Assembly (NCBI GenBank): GCA_037176905.1
Contig: JBBBWG010026314.1
Location: forward strand, 14,810-72,096
From: Azolla pinnata
Lineage: Eukaryota > Streptophyta > Polypodiopsida > Salviniales > Salviniaceae
Direction of reading: 5' to 3'
Length of the DNA: 57,287 nucleotides
The notes beneath the pieces were generated by a model. It worked only from the letters and a program-made list of their open reading frames with translations. It was not told where the DNA came from and did not search any database. Every line of letters starts with the position of its first letter. Position 1 is the stretch's first letter. The position numbers were made by a program, and so were the translations under genes. Positions 11,041 to 26,200 of this stretch are shown piece by piece.

Positions 11041-14000
11041 GACCTGGAACTTATCGACGAGGGCGTCGAGGTCGCTGTCAAACTCCTTGAAATAGTAGTG
11101 CTGCTTATGATCCACGCCCGAGGGCACTTTGCCGCTGCTGTAGCACAGCGCGCATAGGCTGAAGCCGAGGGCCATCTCTCGGAAGCGAGGCCCATCGATG
11201 GGGTAGCAGCACACGGAGCAAGCATGCCATCGATTGTGCCGCGAGCGGCTCCCAGCCTCCAGCTTCGCAAGCAGGCTCACGATCCCGAGCCCACGATCAG
11301 GGTTGTCGAGCATCGCCACAAACCGAGGAAATCCGATGCTGCAGCTCGATGCACTGCCATTCTCCTTGCGATCGATCCCCTCATCATCATCACCACCACC
11401 GTGATCCCCGTCTCGAGCTCTGCATTCCTCCGATGACGATGAGGGTAGTAGGTATATCGCCCGTAGCTTTCGGATGTAGAGCACAGCCCTTGCCATGGAG
11501 ATTTCCTGAACCGAACCCTTCTTGCCGTCGGAGGAGGAGGATGCCAACGCGTCGAATGCCAGACGCTTTCTTCGCTCCATAGAACCTGCGCAGACGAGAG
11601 CGAGAACGGCGAGAACAAGGCCGCGATCGAGCCCATCGTCATCGACATCGGCCCGGTCCAGCCTCGACAGAATCTTCTCGTTGATCGCCCTCATCGCTCC
11701 TTGGAACGCCTCGGGTTTGAGGAAAGAAAGCAAGCTCCTGAGGAGCTTCTCCAGCGCCTCCTTGCGAACAAGAAGAGGAGGAGGCCCAGGCGCGACGAGA
11801 AGCCGCTTCAGCGCGCCGAGATCGCATCGATCCAGCCCCGTGGAGCACTGGAAGCGGCGGATCTCGAGCGCCGATGCGACTTGCTGGCGGGGAGCTGTCC
11901 TGAGATCAGCCCTCTGGAAGCACGAGGCCTCGGCGACGACGAAGCTGAAGGAGCCCTTCTCCTCCATGTGCTGGAGATGCATCATCGCGCCGTGAAGCTC
12001 GTGCCTCCCCGTCATCCGATACGCTTCCTTGAAGGCCCGCTTCGCCCCCTCCATCTCTCCCGCGGCGAGCAGGGAAACGGCTCGATTCAGCTCCGCTCGC
12101 CAGTTCTCCGGCTGCAAGGCAAGCACCCCGCAGTACGTATCCGCCGCCTTTCTGTACTGCCCCATATCCTTGTACAAGGTCCCGAGGTTGTATAGAGCCT
12201 CGACGTGGTCTTTTCTCAGCTCGAGAGCGAGCTCGAACTCGCCCATTGCCTCGCCATGGCTGCCCAATGCATGCCAAACCAAGCCGAGCTCGCAGTGCGC
12301 ATCTGCATACCCCGGGTGCAGAGCTATGGCCTCGAGAAGAGCATCTTTCGCCTCCTCGTACTCCCCGGCTCCATACATTGCGCTCCCCAGGAGCTTCCAC
12401 GCCCGATAGTGCTTCGGCTCCTCCCTCGCCGCCTCTTTGTAGTGCTCCACGGCTCCGAATAGCATGCCTTCCGCCTCCATCACGATCCCTAGATTCACGT
12501 GGATCTGCGGAAGCATCCCCCCCCACCTGTCGCGATCTCCCTCGCCCACACTCAACGCTGCAGCATACGCTTCTTTCGCCTCCAGCACCCTCTTCATGGC
12601 GTAGCACGCGTTCCCCATCAGGAAATGCGGCCTCACATCTGCGGGCTTCAGCTCCTTCCCTCTCGTGAAGCTCGCCATGGCTTCCTTGTACAGGCGATGA
12701 TCGAGCAGGACCCGGCCGCTCGCCATGTGGGCATCGAAAGCATCCTCCAGCACCTCCAACGCATCGATTCGTTTCCGGATTTCGCACAAACCCTTGTGGA
12801 AGGGTACAGAGTCCTGGATCGCCGCTCCTCGAGAAGGTCTCCAGTCAAATGACCCCATTCGGCATCGAAAAGAATCGCTATCCTTCTTGCAACTGACCAC
12901 ATTGTAATCGCTATCCTTCTTGCAACCGACCACATTAGAATCGCTATCCTTCTTGCAACCGACCACATTAGAATCGCTATCCTTCTTGCAACCGACCACA
13001 TTAGAATCGCTATCCTTCTTGCATCTGACCGCATTCGAATCACTATCCTTCTTGCAACTGACCACATTAGAATCACTATCCTTCTTGCATCTGACCGCAT
13101 TCGAATCACTATCCTTCTTGCAACTGCCCACATTAGAGTCACTATCGTTCTTGCATCTGACCGCCTTCGAACCGCTATCGTTTTTGCAACCGATCACATT
13201 AGAATCACTACCATTCTCGCATCTGGCCGCATTTGAATCACTATCATTCTCGCATCTGACCACATTCGGATCACTATTGTTCTTGCATCTGACCACATTA
13301 GAACCACTGTCATTCTTGCAACTGACCCCATTGACCGAGCCTCTGTGAGAGCTTGTCTTCGATGGTGGGAGGCAACCGTCTACGATATCTTCACCATCAC
13401 ATCCTTCTCTGCCTTTCTTCACTTCTAGCTTCCTTATCAGCGAATCTAGCTCTTCAACCAAGCTCGTCCAGCTATCATCAAAATGCATACCATTGTCTGG
13501 TAACCTCATCGTCGGTGCAGATGAGCTTATGACCCACTTTCTTCTGGTGCGAATGATTGCATTTTCATTACTGAAGCCCTTATCTTCTCCGCCGTTGTTC
13601 TTTGAGCTAGGGTTCATATTAGGGTTGGAGATCGGGAAATTGCTGGTGCCATGGTTAGGGTTTTCTTCATCAAGCTCCAGCCCTAATTCCTCGAAATCTC
13701 TGTCAATGTCACCCGCCCCATCGTCATACGTTTGAAGCAAGCCATCAAAAGTAAGACCTTTCTCATCATCGATGTAGTCGGTGTAGTTTCGGAAGACTTC
13801 CCCGAGGATAGCTTCCATTTGCTCCTTGCTGAAGCTAACCTTAGGGTTTACAGCTAGCACGAGAGCGGACATCTCATCTCTGTTGAGATGCCCATCTCTG
13901 TCGGCATCAAACTTGGAGAAGATCTTTGAAACCTTCTGAACACGANNNNNNNNNNNNNNNNNNNNNNNNNNNNNNNNNNNNNNNNNNNNNNNNNNNNNNN

Positions 14001-14154
14001 NNNNNNNNNNNNNNNNNNNNNNNNNNNNNNNNNNNNNNNNNNNNNACATCTCATCTCTGTTGAGATGCCCATCTCTGTCGGCATCAAACTTGGAGAAGAT
14101 CTTTGAAACCTTCTGAACACGATGGTTAGGTCCAATGTGACCACCAAGAGACAT
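11008..14154 (-). CDS. EF-hand and TPR protein (calcium-binding tetratricopeptide family), intronless
   Basis: The N-terminus carries a canonical 12-residue EF-hand loop, DADRDGHLNRDE, followed by the conserved KGLTFDGLLQTYDDGAGD. This matches the plant family represented by Arabidopsis At1g05150 and At2g32450, whose molecular role is not well established. After a low-complexity region come about seven TPR units (for example RPHFLMGNACYAMKRVLEAK and EALYNLGTLYKDMGQYRKAA), then a C-terminal region with paired cysteines (CSVCCYPIDGP, CALCYSSGK) that could bind zinc. As given, the frame has 1048 codons, but the 100-N gap and one duplicated 77-bp block account for 59 of these, so the real protein is probably about 989 residues. 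It is still longer than the roughly 800 of the angiosperm proteins, largely because of an 11-residue repeat insert. The start at 14154 directly precedes the EF-hand region, and a GAA tract lies just upstream. Confidence 0.93.
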   Translation of the reverse strand: MSLGGHIGPNHRVQKVSKIFSKFDADRDGHLNRDEMXXXXXXXXXXXXXXXXXXXXXXXXXXXXXXXXXXRVQKVSKIFSKFDADRDGHLNRDEMSALVLAVNPKVSFSKEQMEAILGEVFRNYTDYIDDEKGLTFDGLLQTYDDGAGDIDRDFEELGLELDEENPNHGTSNFPISNPNMNPSSKNNGGEDKGFSNENAIIRTRRKWVISSSAPTMRLPDNGMHFDDSWTSLVEELDSLIRKLEVKKGREGCDGEDIVDGCLPPSKTSSHRGSVNGVSCKNDSGSNVVRCKNNSDPNVVRCENDSDSNAARCENGSDSNVIGCKNDSGSKAVRCKNDSDSNVGSCKKDSDSNAVRCKKDSDSNVVSCKKDSDSNAVRCKKDSDSNVVGCKKDSDSNVVGCKKDSDSNVVGCKKDSDYNVVSCKKDSDSFRCRMGSFDWRPSRGAAIQDSVPFHKGLCEIRKRIDALEVLEDAFDAHMASGRVLLDHRLYKEAMASFTRGKELKPADVRPHFLMGNACYAMKRVLEAKEAYAAALSVGEGDRDRWGGMLPQIHVNLGIVMEAEGMLFGAVEHYKEAAREEPKHYRAWKLLGSAMYGAGEYEEAKDALLEAIALHPGYADAHCELGLVWHALGSHGEAMGEFELALELRKDHVEALYNLGTLYKDMGQYRKAADTYCGVLALQPENWRAELNRAVSLLAAGEMEGAKRAFKEAYRMTGRHELHGAMMHLQHMEEKGSFSFVVAEASCFQRADLRTAPRQQVASALEIRRFQCSTGLDRCDLGALKRLLVAPGPPPLLVRKEALEKLLRSLLSFLKPEAFQGAMRAINEKILSRLDRADVDDDGLDRGLVLAVLALVCAGSMERRKRLAFDALASSSSDGKKGSVQEISMARAVLYIRKLRAIYLLPSSSSEECRARDGDHGGGDDDEGIDRKENGSASSCSIGFPRFVAMLDNPDRGLGIVSLLAKLEAGSRSRHNRWHACSVCCYPIDGPRFREMALGFSLCALCYSSGKVPSGVDHKQHYYFKEFDSDLDALVDKFQVFRSPFAAVKH
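12865..13330 (-). repeat. 33-bp coding minisatellite, 14 copies of an 11-residue unit
   Basis: Within the EF-hand/TPR frame, 14 consecutive units follow the pattern CKKDSDSNVVG, varying to CKNDSGSNVVR, CENGSDSNVIG and similar. Cys at position 1 and Ser at 5 are almost invariant. Copies nearest the TPR side are most alike, suggesting the most recent expansion there. The unit is Cys-, Lys- and Asp-rich and resembles no domain I know. Confidence 0.95.
13946..14045. other. assembly gap of exactly 100 N
   Basis: The last 77 bases before the gap (13869-13945) and the first 77 after it (14046-14122) are identical. This is what two overlapping contig ends look like when scaffolded with a default 100-N spacer. 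The true sequence very probably has no gap here. Confidence 0.95.
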
Positions 14155-15607
14155 TATTATATAAGGAATGCTTTCTTCTTCTTCTTGCTTCTTCTTCTTC
14201 TTCTCTCCCTCTCGAGTTATTCCGATTTTCTGAACCGGAGATGGAAATCAAATCAACATAAAAAAAAGAACTAGAAACAGAGGACAAAGGGAAAGCGCGG
14301 TTACTTGTGAAGGAAGACGGCCGAAAATCCACCAATGCGCCCCAAAAAAGGCCAGTGTAAAAGGAGAAATGGCTATGGCTATGAGAAGGACCCAAGAAGA
14401 TGGAGGCAGAGGCGAGGAGCAAACCCTAGAAGAAGAAGAAGAAGAAGAGCAGAGATTTGGGTCTTTGACCGGCTTCTTCTTCGGCTTCTATGTCCATGGA
14501 TCCGATCTGCAGCAGCCTGTGATGAAAGGGAAAGAAGGAGCAAAAACCCCCAAGTTTGGACATAAGAAGAAAACCATGACTTCAAGATGTGAAGCTAAAA
14601 AAACAAGGGTTTTAGGCCATCATCTCCATCTGTAAATTCACTTAGAATGGTTAACCAAACTCCAGATTGAAGGGGAAGAAGGGTCTCAGACCATCTTGTG
14701 GTTTGATCGCCGATTCCGTAGCTCGATAGTCGTCGAGACCTTGTTTCCATGGAATCGAATCAAGCCATCTGTGTTACTGATCGAGCTTGTCTGGCAACGA
14801 AGAACGGCTCGACGATCGATCGAATCCGGCGCATCGATTAGAAAGGGCATCTTGCACGTCGTCTTTCGGCTTGTCTGATTTGGGATTTTGCCGCGATGGT
14901 GCTGTCGGAATCGAACTCTGCCTCTCGTGCGCTCTGACATCATGCTTTCTTAACGATGTGAACAAAGCGCTTATTCACAATCTCGAGGGATGTTGATGAA
15001 TGCATCAACACAGCTCGCTGGCCCGAACGTCTCGAGATAAAAAATAATAATAATAAGGATGAACAAATCATCGTGTTACTTGATCGTTCTGTTGGCTTTC
15101 CTTCAGGTTTGAGATCGGCAGCGTTTTATCGACAGAGGCCTTCATCCTCGACCTCAAACGACGCGTTCGATCGCGCATCTTCCGCATGGGAATCGATCTC
15201 TCCGAGGATCGATCCCAAAAACCGACAGCAGCAACAAGCCTCCTTCTTCATCTCATCATCAACAATGTAGCACCTTCGAGTTTGAGCTGTCGGTCGCATA
15301 TCGATCTCTCGATCTCTCTTTGCTTACATCCATCATTATCCACCAAGCATGCCCTTAATCATTCAACAGCTACCTTCGCAGTGACCAAACCAACCTCCAT
15401 CACGGCATCAATGGCTATTTCAGTGTGTTTCGGGAGCTTGATGTTTTCGCCGATTGCGAGCTTCTGAGCTATTATGGGCAATGGCAAACCACATCAACCC
15501 TCGATCAGTAACCTTCATCGTGATTCAAGGCTGGGCCCGATTCATGTTTTAGGCCTGCCCTGTTAGTAGTTATCTTTGCTACCGTGCTGAAATTTTCAAA
15601 GGCAACA
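14155..15607. other. intergenic: leader of the EF-hand/TPR gene and 3' flank of the PPR gene
   Basis: 14172-14215 holds a GAA/GAGA-rich stretch on the minus strand directly ahead of the ATG at 14154, and a second GAA run lies near 14430. The rest contains only short composition-driven frames. No RNA gene was recognised. Confidence 0.6.
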
Positions 15608-18316
15608 TCATCCTCTTGTTTTCCATACATCGATCGTGCCTTTCGGAGCAGCGATAGAACCAAAGCATGCTTGGCCCACCTCGGCATTGCCATATCTCTT
15701 GCACCCACTAAGTACCGAGGTCCAGCCGACGATTCTCCTGCACTCCGGCATGCTGCCCAATACATCATTTGCTTCGCCGAACAAGCCCGATTGCACGAAA
15801 AGGTTCGCTAACGCATGAAAATGCCGAAAATCGGGAACAATCCTGAGTTCATTTGCCATCGATCCGAAGAACGCGGCGCCTGTTTCCACCTTGCCTTCAT
15901 GGCAGCAAGCAGCTAGAAAATTGATGCAGAATTCACCGTCTAGCTCCACGCCGTCTTCTTCCATCGCCTCGATACCCTCTTCGTGCCCCACATCGTGAGA
16001 GATCGATGCAGTCCATGAAACCATGTCCCTGTTCTTCATACCGGAGAGAACCCGATAAGCTTCGCTCCGACTTGCGCACCTCGTATAGAGATCGACGAGA
16101 GCATTCGCAATACCGACGTCTGAATCTAGACCAGTTTCGACGATCCGTTTGTGTAAGCTCTTGGCATGTTCTATGGTGCCACTGCGACCATACGCTTTCA
16201 AAACCGATAAGAGAATCGGTCTATTGGGTGGTATGCGTTGCGATTGCATCCTTGCGAAGAGTTCCAGAGCAGCGAGGAAATGCCCCTGCTGAACAAATCC
16301 AGCGATTATCGCACCCCACATGAGTACCTCCCTGTTTGTTTTCGCTTCGAAAACTCGATGCGCATCCTCTAAGCTTCCACATCTGCAATACATATCGACA
16401 AGTACATTTGCGATCGGACCATCGATTTGGACTCCTCTTTTTACGATGTATTCATGGACCAAGTCTCCCAATTCTACAGCATTCCTGTTCATACAAGCTT
16501 TTAAGATGGTAACAAATACGGCTTCAGTCGCCTCTACACCATCCTGTAGCATCTCTACAAACATCTCGAATGCGACATCATCATCCCCGATTTCGACATA
16601 ACCATGAATCACTGCTCCCCACGATACCACATCCGAATCGATCTGTTTCTCAAAGCAATCGCTCGCTTCCTCCACATTTCCACACTTTGCATACATGTCA
16701 ATTATGGCGCTGCCAACAAGCATTCTGCCTTCCAGTCCACTTTTCATCACTTGATCGTGCATCCTTCGACCTTGTGCCGTTGATCGAATACCGATACAAG
16801 CTTTCAAGGCCGAGATAAAGATAATCTCATTGGGTATTATTTGACGCTGTTGCATGACTTCAAACATACGGAGAGCAAGAAATCCTTGGTCATTCTCAGC
16901 GTATCCATCAATAACTGCGCCCCATGATATAACATCTGGATTTGGCAATTTGTAAAAGATTTGTTGTGCATCACGCATGCAACCACACTTCCCATACATA
17001 TCGATGAGCGAATTCTCCAGTGACACCTCATGCCTGACACCTGTACTTATAATCGCATGATGGGTTGTTTGCCCTCCTTCCAAATTTCCTTTGATTGCAC
17101 ATGCTTTTAAGACACTTAGAAATGTGGCATTGTCTGGTTCGATGCCTTTTCGAAGGAGCCTTTCCAGAAGAACCAAGGATGATAAATCATCTCCATGCTG
17201 AGCAAGCCCCATAATCATTGCATTCCAAGTAATGACATTCGAAGTCCTTGACTCATCAAAAACTTTCCAAGCATCATCTAGCCTCTTACACTTTGCATAT
17301 GCATCGACCAAAGCAGTAACAACAGCACCGTCTGTTTCTTGTCTTGCTCTAACAACACAATCATGCACTCGTTGAACATTTCCTAGGATCCCAAGGCTAC
17401 AACAAGCTTTCAAAGCACAGGAAAAAACAACAGCATTTGGCTGGGCAGGATGTAACTGCATATCTTCAAAAAGTTTCATTACAAAGTGCGACTCTCCATG
17501 CTGAGAAAATCCTGAAATGATTGCAGCCCATGTAACAGCATTTCGAGCTGCGAACCGATCAAACATATGATGTGCATCACATAAGCAACCACATTTTGCA
17601 TACATATCGATAATTGTGTTTGTTATGCCAACATCTAACACCAAATTTCCTTCATCATTTTCTCCTAAATTCTCTTCGACTTTGGTTTGCCCTGAATTCT
17701 TTTCCATTCTTGGGATGTTCTGCCCAGCATTTTCTTGAAATTTAGCAACATTCAACCCAAACTTGTCTTGAATTCTGGTGGCATTTTTCCATGAATTCGT
17801 TTGAGTTGTGGTAGCATTTTCTATTGAAGTTTCTTGAGACATGGCAACATCTAGATTCTCTTGAATCTTTGCAACATTTTGTACTAAATTATCTTGAATA
17901 ATCCAATCATGCATCTTCCTTCCCTGTTTCCAATCCCCCGTTTTACAACAAACACCCAAAACACAAAGGAACGTACACTTATCTGGATTCAACCCACTTT
18001 GAAGCAATCTTTGGAGGAGCTGGAAAGACATTTCCGCCCAACCATGCTTGGCATATGCAGACATGGCGGCATTATATGCAAACAAATTCGGGTCTGAAGA
18101 ATCAAACAAGCTTTGAGCTTCTTGTAGACTTCCACATGACGTGTAAAGGCGAAGAATATGGTCCTTGAGTATGGGCACCATATCAAGACCTTTACAAACC
18201 ATGGAAATATGAACCTGCTGACCAATGTCAAGATTTCTCTGTGATATACATAGCTGTAAGAGGCGATAAAGAGTGTCTCTTGATGCCTTCCAGAGTAACC
18301 CATCAGAGATTTGCAT
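15608..18316 (-). CDS. PLS-class pentatricopeptide repeat protein, 902 aa, intronless
   Basis: PPR proteins bind organellar RNA one base per repeat; PLS-class members usually act in RNA editing. About 20 repeats are readable, with typical phrases such as IIDMYAKCGCLCDAHHMFD, VTWAAIISGFSQHG and LVDMYCRCGSLEDAHRVFEA. The frame ends with VGWTSVLSGCKRYGNAEV and about 20 more residues, where an E domain would normally begin, so there is no complete E or DYW domain. It either needs a partner supplying the deaminase or has lost its C-terminus. Residues about 143-228 (15-17.9 kb side, near 17635-17890) are an Asn/Gln/Glu-rich insert breaking one repeat between MHDWIIQD and VGITNTIIDMYAKCG. No obvious transit peptide precedes the first repeat, so an upstream start or unseen 5' exon is possible. 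Confidence 0.92.
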   Translation of the reverse strand: MQISDGLLWKASRDTLYRLLQLCISQRNLDIGQQVHISMVCKGLDMVPILKDHILRLYTSCGSLQEAQSLFDSSDPNLFAYNAAMSAYAKHGWAEMSFQLLQRLLQSGLNPDKCTFLCVLGVCCKTGDWKQGRKMHDWIIQDNLVQNVAKIQENLDVAMSQETSIENATTTQTNSWKNATRIQDKFGLNVAKFQENAGQNIPRMEKNSGQTKVEENLGENDEGNLVLDVGITNTIIDMYAKCGCLCDAHHMFDRFAARNAVTWAAIISGFSQHGESHFVMKLFEDMQLHPAQPNAVVFSCALKACCSLGILGNVQRVHDCVVRARQETDGAVVTALVDAYAKCKRLDDAWKVFDESRTSNVITWNAMIMGLAQHGDDLSSLVLLERLLRKGIEPDNATFLSVLKACAIKGNLEGGQTTHHAIISTGVRHEVSLENSLIDMYGKCGCMRDAQQIFYKLPNPDVISWGAVIDGYAENDQGFLALRMFEVMQQRQIIPNEIIFISALKACIGIRSTAQGRRMHDQVMKSGLEGRMLVGSAIIDMYAKCGNVEEASDCFEKQIDSDVVSWGAVIHGYVEIGDDDVAFEMFVEMLQDGVEATEAVFVTILKACMNRNAVELGDLVHEYIVKRGVQIDGPIANVLVDMYCRCGSLEDAHRVFEAKTNREVLMWGAIIAGFVQQGHFLAALELFARMQSQRIPPNRPILLSVLKAYGRSGTIEHAKSLHKRIVETGLDSDVGIANALVDLYTRCASRSEAYRVLSGMKNRDMVSWTASISHDVGHEEGIEAMEEDGVELDGEFCINFLAACCHEGKVETGAAFFGSMANELRIVPDFRHFHALANLFVQSGLFGEANDVLGSMPECRRIVGWTSVLSGCKRYGNAEVGQACFGSIAAPKGTIDVWKTRG

Positions 18317-19315
18317 GATATACTACCAGAGTCCATTCTAAATGCTCAAGTTAATGTGATATCACTCTGCGTGACTCACTCTTATATGTACACAGTATTT
18401 TAATAAACTACGACCTAATATTATTTTTTAGCATAAAACTTGAGATTATGATGAATTCTTATTACTTCAATCCATTTCTTCTACTAATTTAACTGATGGT
18501 TTCTCCACCATTGAAATAACCATTGATTCTCTAAAAGGTTGGACATGCCCAACTCATTTCCATATCTGTGTTCATACGTACCCACTTGTTCTACTACAAA
18601 CCACCACCCACTTGTTCTCTTCCCCTTACTACAAACCACCACTCTATTTTCTGCATCTTGACATGATAGGGAGTAGTAGAAATTTTATAATCACATTTCA
18701 AGAATCGTAGACGACCCATTGTATAGGCATGACCTTCATAGTAACCATAACATAAGTTTATGCTTCAGACTCTATTCATAAGTGAACACACTTTCGTGAA
18801 GTTGACATTGCAGAAAGTGGAGATTTTGTGTTGATTTTGTCTTAACCTAGAGTGATGTTTTTATAAGGTAAATTTTGATTATCTTAACCTAGAGTGTGAT
18901 GTCTTAAGGTGAACTTTGATTTTGTCTTGACCTAGAGTGATGTTCTAAAGCGAATTTTAACTCATAATTTAATATATCAAGCAACATACCGTCGAGCATA
19001 CAGTTAGTTGCAGCCTTTGATAGTTCGGTGTTTAACCAGACCGAAAACAGGCTATATAGCCTTGAGCATCTATACTTGGCTCGCAGATGTACTCATTTAA
19101 ATGATATAAAGTTGCAATTTTCGGAAACCCAGATGCAGCGACTACTCACACAGCAAAATATTTAAAAATATTGAAGGTTTTACTCAGAACAAAAATTCCA
19201 ATTCCACAAACTCATGTTGATATGACTTTAGTCCAACAAAAAGTTGCACAATCCTCCGCTTAGGTCTAATGTAAAATAGCAAAACTAATGAAATTCCTGT
19301 ACTCGGCCTGCAACT
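18317..19315. other. intergenic; small 45-bp triplication at 18825-18970
   Basis: Between the PPR start and the RPL3 stop. Three successive units of about 45 bp carry TTGATTTTGTCTTAACCTAG and GAGTGATGTTCTAAAG variants. A shorter repeated phrase, CTACTACAAACCACCACCCA, occurs near 18590-18645. No gene is supported. The part next to 19315 is expected to be the RPL3 3' untranslated region. Confidence 0.65.
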
Positions 19316-23215
<3,900 letters not shown>

Positions 23216-23263
23216 AAGAAGAAGAAGAAGAAGAAGAAGAAGAAGAAGAAGAAGAAGAAGAAG
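23216..23263 (+). repeat. (GAA)16 tract in the SCYL2 leader
   Basis: About sixteen perfect GAA units ending 19 nt before the SCYL2 ATG at 23282. The purine strand is the coding strand, as in several other genes of this window. Confidence 0.95.
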
Positions 23264-23281
23264 CTTCCCCCGACTCCGGCC

Positions 23282-26200
23282 ATGGCTCTCAACATGAAGA
23301 GCTTGACGCAGGCCCTCGCCAAGACAGCTGCCGTGATCGAACAGACGGTTCAGAGCACGGTCCACGAAGTCACCGGGCCCAAGGCTCTTCAGGATTATGA
23401 GCTTCAAGAACAGGTGAGGACACTGCCATCTGTCAAACGTTCAGAGGTAGGGTGGCTTTGAGGTGTTTTTAATGAGAAGCTCCTAAGATCAGCGCGGCGT
23501 CGCTCCTATGAAGTTGAGGCTAGGCTCTGGATCAGGGTCGGGAATTTACCTTCACCTCTACTCTAATAAGCACTGTTTAATTCATCCAATTGATTTTCAA
23601 AGGCTGGAACTTTCAATCGATTCACAATAACTGCCAATAGCCTAAATTACAGGTTTACCGCCTCCGAAATTACCTACAGTAAATTGATCTTGATAGCTAT
23701 AACATTGATCTAAAATGAGAACATTATAATCAAACAAGTGACTCATTAGAGTTTTCAACTTTCAAGATTGCAGTAGTCAATCGATATTAAGAAGACGATG
23801 TTTTTAATCAACTAACAGATCGCAGCGAAGGCTTCAGATGGATGGACTCTGGTGGCCGAATAGCAAAATGTGCTAACACATAGGATTGGTTAGCGCGAAT
23901 AAAAGTGTTTTTGCTAAATTTTCTATCCCTTTTTTCGTTTAGAGGATGACTAGAAACATCGTCTAACACACTACCAAAAATTTACCTCCTATCTTAGAGG
24001 CAAATGATGGATTTATTCCATTTAGTATTCTCAGTGGCAATTACTTGACCATGTTTTGATGTAAGATTGTCCAATGAGTCGAGATGACTCATCATTAGGT
24101 AAGAAGCATAGATGCAGCTCCAATGAGCTCAAGGGTTTTGAGCATGTATCCTGGGTTCCTACGTACAATTGTTCCAGCTGTTACTGCCATTTACATCACC
24201 TTCTGAGCTGAAACCATCATACAGCTAGAGGTAAGGAGACATCATCTCCCGCTTAGTGTACTTCAATACACATGATTGGCCAAGGATGCGATGTCAGGAA
24301 TTTTATCGCCCGATCTATGTCCAGCGTAGTCCATCAGACACCAAAAATTGATCATGGCTGAGTCCAAACACTGTAGACGATTAAATTTATTGTACATGCA
24401 TATGTGCACTCGCACACACACGTGTGCATACGTGCATCCGGACTTTGGAGTTGTGCTGAAGGGGACTGCACAATCGTATGTCATCTTTAGTTGACTGGAA
24501 TCCTAATGCTATGTCCAGACCCATCCAAACTTCAGTCATCTTGAGAACCAAAGTTCGTTAAGTTATTTATTTTGATAGGTAGTCCCATCTATCTTTTGTT
24601 CCAGAAAGGCCTAAACTTTAACTCAAATTTATTGAACTATCTACTGATAATTTTCAAAGTTTTTATTCTAAGATCTGGAGGTGTCTGAGTCTTCCATTGC
24701 AAACTTATAGGTAATTCAGAAATTTTGTGTTAGACTGGGTATTGTTTTAGCACATTGTGATCAAATACCATGGGACACCATCTAATCTTTGTGAACATTT
24801 GATCATTAATCTTTGTTACAATCATAACAGGTAGGATCAGGAGGCCCTAGTCTGGTTTGGAAACTCTATGCAGCTAAGCATAGGAACAGATCAGCTGCAC
24901 ATAACCAAGATGTTTGTGTCTGGTTTCTCGACAAAAAATCTCTGACAGAGAATAGGCAGAGGGCTGGACTCTCAAAGGCTGCTGAAGATTCGTTTCTGGA
25001 TATTATTAGAGCTGATATTGCACAGATGGTGAGGTTGAGGCATCCAGGAGTTCTACATGTTGTGCAGGGACTCGAAGAGAACAAAGCAGCGATGACAGTG
25101 GTCACAGAGCCAATTTTTGCTTCTGTTGCAAATGTGCTTGGACACCTTGATAACATTGCGAACTTCCCCAAGGGCCTCAAGGGTCTGGTAAGTGATTTTC
25201 AGCTTAATACTGTCTCTGGGAGAGCTTTGTCATACATACTTGTGTTTGTTGTCCCTTTCATTCCTGTTTGCTTTTCGATAGTTTCTGGTATGCAATGTTC
25301 CACAAGAATCTATATCCATACATTAGCGTGTGTGTATAGCTTGTATGATTGTTGCTGGGGTTTCCTTCCTTGAATTCAAGCCTTTTGTGTTGTGATGTAT
25401 ATGCAATTGGCATTATATTTGACTGAAAGTAATGCAAATGCTTACAAGTTTTGTTGTTTTTATACAGGAATTAGGACAACTAGAAATAAAGCATGGGCTT
25501 TTACAACTGGCAGAAACATTCAGCTTTCTTCATAATAATGCACGCCTTATTCATCGTGCCTTATCTCCTGAGGTAGTTGCAACATGCCGGCAATGCTGAA
25601 ACTTCAGTTTTAGATAGACTGCATCATTGTAGCGCATGCCAACCATTATCATATGCAGGTTGTAATTTCATCATGGGTAGATGTGCTAGTAGGCTGTGGC
25701 CTCTCCCTGTTCTATTCAACATTAGTATTTATTATTTGTTCATTGTAGGAATTTTGTGAAGAATAAAAAACATAATATGATGCAATAATGCATATGAGTG
25801 CATAACACACGAAGTCTTGCAATATCAGAATATAACTTTAAACTGTAATTGCCCAACCCCGTGATGACATTCCTTGCCACTAGGGTTGTAGGCAATGTGG
25901 AAATATTATAACATTATTAAATCCACCGTGTTTTCTTCCCAATGTGCTGTTTAGGCTTTTGCTTTGCTTCAAGAGAAATTGATATTCCGAATGACTTTTC
26001 TAAAATGTATGTTCCGATTTTGGGCGCAGGCAATTTGTATAACATCTTCTGGTGCATGGAAACTTGCTGGTTTTGGCTTTTCTGTAATCTTGGATCAAAC
26101 TACCACCGATTCACAGAGCAGCGGACCAGCATTTTATTACCCAGTGAGAAACGGGCCCTTTTATCTTTTATTGTGAAATGAAGTAAAATGATAATTGGTT

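Noticed and set aside
11522-12852. Several plus-strand frames of 120-165 codons
   Set aside because: They are antisense to the GC-rich TPR coding region and show no family features.
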